Source of the DNA: Lotus japonicus
Lineage: Eukaryota; Streptophyta; Magnoliopsida; Fabales; Fabaceae
Direction of reading: 5' to 3'
Length of the DNA stretch: 64,000 bases
Assembly (NCBI RefSeq): GCF_012489685.1
Contig: NC_080043.1
Coordinates: 81,360,292 to 81,424,291, forward strand
The position numbers and the translations under genes are program-made. The notes beneath the pieces were generated by a model that was not told the DNA's origin, did not search any database, and saw only the letters and a program-made list of their open reading frames with translations. This document shows, in pieces, positions 10,343 to 21,160 of this stretch; positions within the stretch are counted from its first letter, which is position 1; each line of letters opens with the position of its first letter.

Positions 10343-13300
10343 TAATGTACACTTAGGATTAAAAACTGGCCGACATTGGCGTGCAATTAATTAAGCTTTT
10401 GTTTCATGCATTTTTTTTTTAATTCTCCCTCCTTTCCTCACATTCACACGAATATGACTATATCTTAAATATTATAGGCATCAATGTCCTATGTCACCAA
10501 ATTTGCAGTAGCATTTATCTCACATGAAATCAATTCAACAAAAGGTTGCTGGTTAATTAGGCGCTGAGACACATTTTCTGTTTTCTTTATACATTTTCCC
10601 TTGTGGATTTAATGTAGACAATCAATTAATTATTGCTACATTATAAAATAAAATTTTAATTTAATTTAATTAAGAAAGAATTTAACTATATTGATCTTAT
10701 ATGACATAAAATGATTCGTTGTCGGTCAAAGAAGTTTTACGGTATATCTGTGATGAACTCATATAATTATATATGGCGATGTCTAAAAGTGTTTTTTAGT
10801 GTGAATAATGTCTAAAAGTGTTTACGCTAACAAATTTAAATTCTTTAAAATAAAATATACAACATTCAGGCTTTCTTTTTTGTACAACCAAAGATTTTAA
10901 CCACTTTTCACTAAGAAAATGATCCGGAAAACAGAATAAGAAAATAAATTATATTAATGGGATCGGTAAATTAAATGAATGTCTCCAATATCTGATACAC
11001 TAGTGATACGTGTAATTGGATCAATCAAAACCATAAGATAAGTGATTTTTTTACTTTACTTGTTGTCGTCAAGGATATTTGACCATAAATCAAGAATATG
11101 AGATTATGAGATTTATCTTAGATAGAGGACTTGTCTCGTTTAAATGTACTTCAGAATTCTAAATCATATCTGCCCATGGGCATGGGATCAGCAACAACCG
11201 AGAAAAAATTAGAGCATACACGCAAGCATGAGTGTTTTTTAATTAAGTGTCATTAACGAAGATCTATACCGAAATTACAGGATCTAGCCAAGGGTACTTG
11301 ATGCTGGTTTAATGGAACGTTAGCATTTGTTGTCTTTGTTTTTCATATCTCTTGCTTAGAAAAATGGAGATGCTTTGCTGTTCAAAACTTGTTTTGGTTA
11401 AAGACTCCAAATCTTCGGTTTCAAGTCATTCCACTGTAATCATGAGTGAAAAAGTTGAGGGCAAATGCATTGACGTCCCTTAAGATTAATTTTTATTACA
11501 CTAGCTAACTTCCTCTTTTAATTGATGGAATTCGGTTTACTTACTGCAACAATGTTAATTAAAGAGGATATGTGGAACTATGGTGGAAGGGTGGTTAGGA
11601 TTGGGAGGAGCTTTGAGAAGAAGAAGGAAGGAAGAGCCTCGAGGTCGTCTACCGTCATCGTCAAACCTGGAGTCTTGAGCTCCACGCCTACGTCTGCAGC
11701 TAGGCAGAAGGACTCGTGATGGGAGGCGATGAGGTGACACAAACGTCTTTGATACTAGGTCTTGTGTGGTAATAATCGCGAGAGGGCGTGATCATATATT
11801 TGAGTTCCTTTGGGGATGCTCGTGATTGAAGATGTTGTTCGATCGAAAGTAGGTTCTGATCGTAGAAGGGTTGATCAGATCGATCTTTATAACACCTCTA
11901 TTTCACAAAGAGAAATAGTAAATAATACGAAACAAAATCCTTACGAAGTGCATTTGTTTAATTCTCTTTGATCAGATCGATGGTGGGTTTGATTTCATTA
12001 ATTGCAACCAGTTCCCCTTGTTCGTGTGTTTCGTTTCAGTACATTTAGCAAAGCTCTTTCACAAAATGCATGAGGACCTCTCTTCCCTTCATGCACAATT
12101 TAGAATAATTGATAGTGTTTTATAATTATAAGCTTTAGGGGAGGTCATTGCAATAAGTATAAACCTCATAAGATAGGGCAATGTCCCAAATAAAATAAAA
12201 GTGATTAGTGTCTGATAAAATAAAAGAGTAAATGTCAGTGTAATAATTACAAATCTCAAGAGTGATAAACACAATTAGTCCAAAATTTCACTTCAATAAT
12301 GTACTAGTTTAATTGATAACTATTTATAAGTAAAATTTAATAATACATCAAATTAATTTTTATCACATTATAGGATGTCATTATTGAATTTAAATTAAAA
12401 AAGACATAAAATAGTAATAGTGTAAAATTATTTACATTATACTAATATATATTGATTTTTTTGGTAAGTATATATTGATTAAATTTATAGTAAATATATG
12501 GATGCCACTCGGATAATTTTTTTTAATGTGTATAAAACTGTTTGGAAATTTAAAAAAAGAATAGAAGGTATTATACCTTCAGGGTATTGTTTAAAATAAA
12601 TAGGACTTTATTCTAATTTCAATAAAAAATACTCTAAATCAAGGCAAAAAGGTATTGTACCCCTTCACTTTTAAATGGGCACAGAAGAAATCCTTGACAT
12701 TCTTGTTTATTTCCTGTCCTTATTTTTGGGGGTCAAGTTGCTCATTTTCTGTCTTTAAACACCAGGAAACAGCACTTTAACAGTTCACAAGTGTAAGTGC
12801 AGTGCAGCCAGCCTAGTCTTGTTTTGTTTCCATGGTCCATTGACAGAGAGAGCTACAGAGGAAGGAATCGCACATAGTTTTTTTTCATTGTTTTTTTCAC
12901 ATCAGGCCGGGTGATCATTTCATCTTTTAATTTGCCATATATACCGTGGGCCTCACCCACGGTTTCCTCTCTTTTTTTTGTCAACTTTTTTTTTATACCA
13001 AAAAGAAAGTATAATTTTATGCCAATTGCCAAGCGAGAGATAATATAATGTCCATATATAATAATAAAGATAAACAGTTTTAATATAGATAAGTTAGACT
13101 TCCTCTGGTAACAAAAAAAAAATAAATTGTTTTCATTTTATTATAAATTTAAAAATAATAATTAGAAAACAGTAATAGTGTGTTATCCCCTAGTTGAATG
13201 ATTGATCATGCTTGCTGAGGGAGACCTGAGCTTTACTAGTTGTCTATAAGGGATAGATAAGGACGTTAGTTGTTTCAAAAATAAAAAAAGATAAGGACGT

Positions 13301-14639
13301 TAGTGGACCAATACAACTTCAATATTACTTGTAACAACTAACAATATTCTTGTCACAACATTGACAAAAGAAAATTTTAATTAAATATGACTTTATTTGA
13401 CTTTTTTCTTTCTTTTGGAAATTGACTTTATTTGACTCTCCAGAATTGATTTTTTCGGTCCTTTAATCTTTTTACCAAAAAAATTTAAAAGTAATTAGAA
13501 TAATAAATCAAATTGGACCATGTGCATATTTTTTGTTTGCTTTAACATGATTGTTGAAGATTGCCTGAGTTTCTACTGATTTTGCTTCTGAGTTTAGAGA
13601 CCAGTTACTTAGAGATTGCTCAGCTTGAACGGGGTTAGGGTTTTCGTAACTTTTTTCTTCATTATTATTTTCTCAGTAACTCATTGTTTAGTTTCCTGTG
13701 TTAATTGGATTTTTATCACCATTTTAGTCTGCTAGATTTTAGTATTTTACCTTTGTTTCTGTGGAAATGTTGCTGAACCGGTGATGAAGTTGAATAGAGT
13801 GTAGTAGCATGTAAGGATTAGGTGGTAATGTTTAATTTTGTTCTTAAATCCTGAGTTTAGGTGATAATACCAACAAGTGATTATTGAATTTGAGTAGCAT
13901 GCAAAGAGTTGCAAAACAGGGGAAGTTGTCATTTGGAATATAAGCTGGAGAGGGAGATTAGATAGAAGCATATATATGTATCATTTTGTTATTCTTACTA
14001 CATTATTTTTTCTTTCACTAACTTTCTTGTTATTACAAATTTGGAATTGATACAAATGAGTAAATGTTATTGATAGAAACATTGATTTCTGAAGTTTTCC
14101 TAAGTTTACATTACATGGGTGCTGGATTTTATAAATTCATATCCTCTCATCCTATGGTCTAGCATCTGAAAGCTTCTAAAATGTATTATAAGAGTGAGAC
14201 TTTGTTTTGGTCCTTTTGGCTCTTCCTCATGGTAATAAATGGACTATAGCCTATAATTTATTTAGAGCCGAGAGGACAAGTGTTTAATTTAAGAGTATCA
14301 GGATCAAGTCAACATTAGATGATTTAGCTTTCTTATTCTTTGTCCTTGATTTGGAAGTGTTGAGCTAAGTGTTGCTTGTGGCATATAATACCTTCATGAT
14401 TTCTACTCTAAATAAATAATATCATCCACATGTAATACAATTTCGGTGCAGTGATTAAATTTGTGTTGACAGAATACAATGTGATATCGAAAGAGCCAAT
14501 TGTGAAACGTCTTGCAATAACAGTTTCTTTAATGAAAATGAAATGCATGTGGAACTGAAATTCTTTAGCCAATTGTATTTGTCATTCATTCTTTTTTTAT
14601 TTTCAATAACTAAATAATGTTCTGAAACTATTGAAAGTA
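10343..14639. other. long intergenic stretch
   Basis: AT-rich, with no convincing gene. The open frame at 11522-11719 looks like chance coding. GATCAGATCGAT is repeated at about 11,873 and 11,977. A short hairpin (CCGTGGG/CCCACGG) lies at about 12,945-12,963. The stretch at 13,600-14,640 has transcript-like features (GGGTTAGGGTTTTCG, a TTGACAG acceptor-like site at 14,465-14,471 followed by an open frame of about 45 codons). It could be a non-coding or decayed gene interrupted by the LTR element that follows. Confidence 0.35.
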
Positions 14640-14644
14640 TATGC

Positions 14645-15254
14645 TGTTGGGAAGAAGAAGAAGGCACAACTTGATTCAGACAGTACGATAGAGCGAGAAA
14701 GTACGAATAAACCACACAGAAACTTTGTTCACGCAGTTCGGCCAATTGAGCCTACCTCTGCGGCTATAGAGTGGCTATAGCTCCCTTTATTGATTCTCAA
14801 TAATCAATTGTGTTTACAATAGCAATTTCTCTCAACTGTCTAATTGTCTCACACATCTGCAATAGCAGTTTCTCTCAACTGCCCAATTGCTGTGTACGCT
14901 CGCACACCGCTGAATTGCGGCGCACTTGCACACCGCCCAATTGCGGCGCACTCCGCACACACCTGGTGCACACTAGCACATGACACACTTTTATTGTTAG
15001 AGGTCTTATCTATTTATAGGACACTACTAACTCTAGTATTATAAGATAAGATAATCTAAACATCTTATCTAAACCCATAAGATAATAGAATCTTATCTAA
15101 ACCCATTAAATAAGATAGAGTCTTATTTAAACCTATAAGATAAGATAGAGTCTTATCTAAACCTATAAGATAAGATAGAATCCATCTAACCCTATATTAC
15201 AATCCCCTTACATCAAATTCAAATAACTAATAAGATAATGAGCCAATCCTAACA
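14645..15254 (-). repeat. LTR (3' LTR in element orientation)
   Basis: 610 bp, plus-strand TGTTGGGAAG...CAATCCTAACA. It is nearly identical to the split LTR at 15773-20135. It contains a small array of TAAGATAAGATAGAGTCTTATC-type units at about 15,045-15,185 that varies between the two LTRs. Confidence 0.88.
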
Positions 15255-16251
15255 ATCTCCACCTTGGCGAATTCTCGAACCCTCGTGAAGATCAACTGCT
15301 CAGCTTCTGAATCCTGATTTCCGGGATTGTGTTCTCCATTAAATCAAATCCTAATAAACTGAACATTTGGCCTCAAAATAAAATCTTTGGGCCCAAGATT
15401 TTCCTAATGAGCCAATTCCCAACAATCTCCACCTTGGCGAATTCCAAACTCCCTTGTGATGATTTGTTGCTTCAGTTTATTGACTTTGATTTTCGGGATT
15501 GGTGGTGACTGGCTTGGTCAACATGTATGTTGCACTCTGGCACTCGAACTCCACCTTGCTCAACACCATGTCCCGTGTCTGTTAGATCCGTCAGTTTCTC
15601 CTCTCAGTGACTTCTGCAATCCTCATGGCCTTTATCCGTAGCGGAAGATATCCAACTTTGAACCGCCGTTCGCTCCACCGTGAGAAACGGAACACTCCAC
15701 CTGACTACACCGTCAATGGATACTTTCGGCACACCAGCCTCGGTCCCGCGAACCAAGCGCTCTGATACCAATTGTTGGGAAGAAGAAGAAGGCACAACTT
15801 GATTCAGACAGTACGATAGAGCGAGAAAGCACGAATAAACCACACAGAAACTTTGTTCACGCAGTTCGGCCAATTGAGCCTACCTCTGCGGCTATAGAGT
15901 GGCTATAGCTCCCTTTATTGATTCTCAATAATCAATTGTGTTTGCAATAGCAATTTCTCTCAACTGTCTAATTGTCTCACACATCTGCAATAGCAGTTTC
16001 TCTCAACTGCCCAATTGCTGTGTACCCTCGCACACCGCTGAATTGCGGCGCACTTGCACACCGCCCAATTGCGGCGCACTCCGCACACACCTGGTGCACA
16101 CTAGCACATGGCACACTTTTATTGTTAGAGGTCTTATCTATTTATAGGACACTACTAACTCTAGTATTACAAGATAAGATAATCTAAACATCTTATCTAA
16201 ACCCATAAGATAAGATAGAACCTTATCTAAACCCATTAAATAAGATAGAGT

Positions 16252-19200
16252 CACTACAACATTTTGGGTCTACAACAACGCCCAAAAAACGTAGCCTAAT
16301 CCTAAAAAAGCGTTGCCTTTGGCTTCCGAAACGCTTCTGCAAGTGTGGTCGTCTGAGGCGTTGCTAAAACCTAAGAGAACGTTTTTCATCACATAGTGCA
16401 ACACATGGGGTCAAAACGTAGCCTTTGATGTGATACGGAAACGCTTTTCTAATTTTCCTACGGAAACGCTTTCCCGGGCGTTTTGGTACATGACTAGAGA
16501 AAAGCGTTCTCTTATGTGTTTGAGAACAAATCTTAAAGTGTAGCATTAGCATTTGCTATACCAGAAACATTCTCTTTGGTACCTATGAGAATGGTTTTTT
16601 ACAGTGAGGTTGGAAATGTTCTATTTTATAAGATAATTTTTTTTTGGTTAATAATTAATAAAAAATGGTCTTCTGTTTTTATTTATAAGGAAATTGGTCT
16701 TTTATTGATATGAGGAGATTCATAAGAAATATTTTTCTAATGTATTTAATCAGTTTCTTTTTTGAAAATACCAAAATCATTAAATGTTAATAACAATTAT
16801 ACTTGCTAATAGAATACAAAAAAGATATTGTCAATCATTATCATCTTTGAATCCACGTAATAATCCATCAACATTAATACATTAGAATCCAAATTAATAA
16901 ACTAAAGATCCAAACTACAAGATGCAAATTGTTCTAATGATCGACAATATTTTTGGCCAAATTAAAACAGCATTCAAACCAACAAATTCCACCATCAAAG
17001 TGTAGCATCATCTTGCCATCATCATTTTGCTACAAAAAAAAAATATCAGTCACTGTGAGTACATAAAACATGTGTAATAAGAATAAAAAAAATTACATTC
17101 AATAAAGAAGCATAGTGAAAAATGATGGCCAAATCATCCTAATTCATGTGACGAAGTATTGGGAAAATACGTCTTGGCGCACCATGATTGTGGCCTTTCT
17201 TTTGTACAAGGGAACATGAATAGTTTACATTCAATTACCAGACTTAGAATAAGAAAATAAACTAGTTGTCATGTTTCAGCTTCTACTAGGCAGGCATGAC
17301 AACTGTTCAACACTAAGCAAACCAAAGTAAGAATATGGTAGGAACTAGCATCTTCATTGCTGAAAATAGTGAAATCCCTCTTGATTACAAAACACAACAA
17401 CAGAACTTCAAGGATCTTCCAAGCCTCCCAATGCCAAAAGACCCTGAACTAGTGTTCTGTTACCAACCTAATTATACTAAATGTACCTATCAGAAAACAC
17501 AGAATTTAATCCTGGATAGTATTGCAAATGAACCAACCCCAAAAACTCTGCTATCTGCTACATCAGATAACCAACCCCAAAACTAGAGTCATGTAGTATA
17601 TTATATAGAATGGTCATGTACACATATTAGTTAATTGAATAATAGACTATATGCGAAAACTGAAAAGTATTTAGGAGCAGAACATCACCTACCAGACAAG
17701 CAATCTTGAAGAAGGAAAACTTGACTCCAGCCCTTTTAGAGTTAAGAAGAACTATTGGCAGTGTCCTGCAGCAATAGTGGAATTACTAAGCAAGGTTATG
17801 ATTGGTTGAGAACATGTGATGAAATATAAAATTACTCAAAATACTACACATTACTCTAATCACCACAGCAAAGCATAGTAGAGCGAAGGATGCATGAAAT
17901 AGTATAATAGTTATTTAACATATATTAACGGTGATGAAAAGAATTTCAAGAATGCATATGATTGTAGCAAAGGGATGAAAACGAACCTTGGACACCAAAT
18001 CCTGCACAGCCTCTGAAAGAAGCACATCTTCATTCAAATGCCTGATGCTTTTGGGAAAATAAAATATTCAAAATCTCAAATTCTGCATAGTCTAGTTTGA
18101 CAGGGAAAATGAAGTATAGAAAACCCATCCTTACATTGGGACTATCTGTGTGCTTGGCTACTGCCTTACTATCTTCTGGGAGTTCCATGATTCTGTTTAC
18201 CTGAAAGAGAAAATAGCATGCATCATTAGTAACCACCAATGTATAACAGGAAAAGATGAAAGTAAATAATAAAATAAGCAGGGCAAGGAGGGTAAGAATT
18301 TAACACATATTATGCAAAATTATTAACTATTGATCGAAGGAGGAAAAAACTTTATAGAAAGAAAATGTAGCCAAGGAAACAGATTCCCTGAGACTACTCA
18401 CAGTTCTTGTTCATGCTAGCGTTTTTGAAAGCATCCCATTAGATTCAGGTGGTTCCCACATCCTGCAAACCCCAAGTTTAAAACATGTTATATATTTATT
18501 TCTTTAAGTAGCCCAATTTTGCAGTACAAGTTTCAAGTAATTTCACAAGGAAAAGGAAAAAGGAATAAGTGAGAGCATTAAAATAAAAAGCCACTGATTT
18601 TTGGAATTGGCACCCCAATTTATATCTGTCTGCTTCTGCTCCCATTACAACCCATCTACTATTTTATCTGCTTCTGTTTCTGCTCCCTTTCTCACTATTG
18701 TCATTCTCAATTAGCAATTTATAGGCCCACACCTACAAACATGCTAGTTCAAAACTTCAAATAACATAAAGACTATGTTCATTTCTTCAATAATCTATAG
18801 TCAAGCAATGATAAATTCAAACCTAAGATCTATCTCTTTCTTATACGAACTTTTATTTGGAATTTCACTTATAAGAGTCCTAGCATATTTAGCATCTAAT
18901 AAGAGAATGAGCATCAGTTACATATATATCTTATCTGATTGTACCAACAACCAAAGTCTCCAGCACCAATAACAGAACCAACCCCTAAAGCATCATCTTC
19001 TTGAGTTTGGAGAATTGTACTTGCTAATTGAATACAAAAAATGAAGTAATTTATCATCTTCTTTGAATCCAAGTTGTCAAGCAAATGACATGAAGTCACT
19101 AAGGTGTGGCATCATCTTTAAAGCTCACATGTTTTTACATTCCCAACTAAATGCTGCATAAATGCTTGGCATTTCATCAAACAGCTGGTAGAATCAACTT

Positions 19201-19999
19201 CAAAGAATAGAAAACCTAGAAAATCGAAATGGAAATGAAAATGTACCTTTTGGAAATCTTGCGGCACTAAGCCAGGGAGGTAGAAGCAGACACCGCCATA
19301 GATGAAGAGCAGAGGAAGGAGGATCACAAGGGCGCGAGAGAGATCTCCATACAGAACAACCTGAAAATGAACAAAATCAAAATTAAGTCGACACAAAACG
19401 AATCAATCACTCTTCTTCCGAAAACCAAAGTTCTTTGAAACCGAATCCTTCCGATTTCATCATCGCAGAGGCAGCGATTATGGAGCTTCGAGAAGAAGAA
19501 TGGAGCTTCGAGATTTGATGCGTGAGTGCATCGATTAGGTCATGACCAGCGTCGATTTTGTGGCCACCGTCTCCAGTCGCTCTCACCGTTGCCAGTCGGA
19601 GTTTGGGTTCGCCTTCAACACCGGCGAGGGTTGGTGGTGTCGCGGTGGCTCAGAAACGGCGGTGAAGATCGATGACCGATGCGCGGCGGGGATGGGCTTC
19701 GGCGATGGGAACGACACAGCCATGAACACGAGATGATGTTGAACCTACCCATTTCTTTTGGTTCGCCTTCAACACGAGATGATCGAAGTTTTTCATTTTT
19801 ATTTAGTAATGATCTTTAGCAACGGCATTCGGAGTGTTTTCATAAAACAAATGTGAAAAAAACGTTCTCAATGTGAACTGGAAATTTTTTTACGCACAAA
19901 CAGAACATATATGAAAACTGTGTACAAATGTCATCTACGGCAACGCATTTCCGTCCGTAGCAGGGCGAGGTGTTGCCTTAGGACCAAAATGTTGTAGTG
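16252..19999. mobile_element. non-autonomous CACTA (En/Spm) element nested in the LTR
   Basis: Termini are CACTACAACATTTTGG on both ends in inverted orientation. A 3-bp target duplication, AGT, flanks it (16249-16251 and 20000-20002). Subterminal regions carry many short AACGC/GCGTT/AACGTAGCC-type motifs, typical of CACTA. No transposase remains. The interior includes a captured TM9SF exon on the minus strand (19247-19350). Exon-like pieces with splice-like borders also occur on the minus strand near 18,137-18,202 (residues VNRIMELPEDSKAVAKHTD) and 18,412-18,465, whose source I do not recognise. Confidence 0.9.
19247..19350 (-). pseudogene. captured first exon of a TM9SF (endomembrane protein 70) gene
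   Basis: The minus strand encodes a hydrophobic signal peptide (ALVILLPLLFIYGGVC) followed at once by FYLPGLVPQDFQK. This is the signature of the mature N-terminus of plant TM9SF/EMP70 proteins, nine-spanning Golgi/endosome membrane proteins. The exon ends in a consensus donor (AAAAG|GTACAT at 19,247). A start ATG at 19,350 begins M-E-I-S, but a CT duplication right after it (CTCTCTCG) shifts the frame, so the fragment is not translatable from its own ATG. Only this exon is seen. It is a transduplicated gene piece within the CACTA element, not a functional gene. Confidence 0.7.
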
Positions 20000-20395
20000 A
20001 GTCTTATTTAAACCTATAAGATAAGATAGAGTCTTATCTAAACCTATAAGATAAGATAGAATCCATCTAACCCCATATTACAATCCCCTTACATCAAATT
20101 CAAATAACTAATAAGATAATGAGCCAATCCTAACATATGCAATTTAAACATTGTAGACCATGCGTTTAGCTTCTTTACATGGACGTTTTCTTCCCAAGTC
20201 CTTTGTTTGATTTGTTCTGTCAGTGCTGAAAATATCCTGTTTGACTTGGAGCCTAATGGATCAAAATTGAACTTATTTTTACGCTGACATTATGTTATGC
20301 CTAATCTCTCTCTTCCATCTGAATTGGAGAAAAAAAGAGAGAGTAAGAGTTCTAAGAGTAGCATCCTTTGTTTCAAATTCGAAACTGTATATGTC

Positions 20396-20692
20396 TGATA
20401 GCTCCAATTCTGATGGGCTCCCCATAACTGAGAGCTCCAGGCCCAAGAGAGTGATCACACGGCCCAAGTGGTGGAACAACTACACAGTACCTAAATAATA
20501 AGAATTAAGAGAGAGTAGGATTATGACAAGTGCAAGGCTAGTTATTCTCAAGTGACCAATGATATATGAGCTGTATTGAAGATTCCAGAAAAGAAGGAAA
20601 TATTTGAAAAGTTTATCTTTTTTCTAGTTTGTCTTTATTGCTCTGCTAGGGTTTTAGTAGAATAGAATAGTAGAGAGTAGAACTTACCACCA
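20396..20692 (+). repeat. 5' LTR of gypsy element
   Basis: 297 bp, TG...CA ends. The sequence just downstream, TTTTGGTGCTTTCATC, occupies the primer-binding position; I do not assign the tRNA. Confidence 0.93.
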
Positions 20693-20717
20693 TTTTGGTG
20701 CTTTCATCTTGTTGCTC

Positions 20718-21074
20718 ATGCCTCCTACAGACTCACCCCTTTCTCCAGAGGTGCTTGCTGCCATTGATGGCAAGCTCGCTGCCATTTCTTCATCCTTGCA
20801 AGCTGATATGAAAACAGCCATGGATGGTTTGTTTGAAAGGGTTTCTCAACTCTCCATTCACCAACCACAACCACCACCCCCTCCCCCACCTCCCCCTCCA
20901 CATCCCCCAACATCCCTCTTTTATGCGTCACCCACACACACCATTCCTCAACCCACAGCCACCTTCATACATCCACCACCACCCCCTTTTGGATCTGCAT
21001 ATTTTCCTCCATTTTCCCAGGCTTCCCCCCTACCAACAACACATTTCCAGCAGGTTTTGTTTCCCCACCCTTAG
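20718..21074 (+). pseudogene. gag N-terminal part, frameshifted from the rest
   Basis: Starts MPPTDSPLSPEVLAAIDGKL, includes a helix-prone segment and then a long proline-rich stretch (PQPPPPPPPPPP) to a stop at 21072-21074. The remaining gag (SFDGSKPLEWLFHAEQFFQ onward) is in another frame, open from at least about 20,990. A single small indel, perhaps in the C-run at 21,025-21,030, would explain the break. Alternatives are a sequencing or assembly error, or a frame change used by the element. Confidence 0.65.
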
Positions 21075-21160
21075 GGTTTAACAGCCCCCCACAAACAAAC
21101 CCCCAAACCCTACCCAAGAGCCTTAAACTGCAGCTTACCTCCTTTGACGGTTCCAAACCC

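Larger units (their letters stand above)
14645..20135 (-). mobile_element. non-autonomous copia-like LTR retrotransposon with nested CACTA
   Basis: Two LTRs (14645-15254, and 15773-20135 interrupted by a CACTA element) flank only about 518 bp of internal DNA. There is no gag or pol, so it is a TRIM/SMART-like element. A 5-bp target duplication, TATGC, flanks the whole (14640-14644 and 20136-20140). It runs on the minus strand. Next to the right-hand LTR, the complementary strand reads TTGGTATCAGAGC, the initiator-Met tRNA primer-binding site. Next to the left-hand LTR it has the purine tract AAGGTGGAGAT. A second AAGGTGGAGATTGTTGGG lies internally at about 15,412-15,432, suggesting an internal duplication of the polypurine tract region. 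Confidence 0.88.
15773..20135 (-). repeat. second LTR, interrupted by CACTA insertion
   Basis: LTR sequence occupies 15773-16251 and resumes at 20000-20135 (AGT at 20000-20002 is the duplicated target). The uninterrupted LTR at 14645 provides the empty site, TAGAGTCTTATTT. The two LTRs differ mainly by the copy number and small changes in the TAAGATAAGATAG repeats. Confidence 0.88.

Noticed and set aside
11522..11719. 65-codon frame starting MMEFGLLTATML
   Set aside because: No family resemblance, no supporting splice or promoter context, and low-complexity Lys/Glu/Arg/Ser composition.
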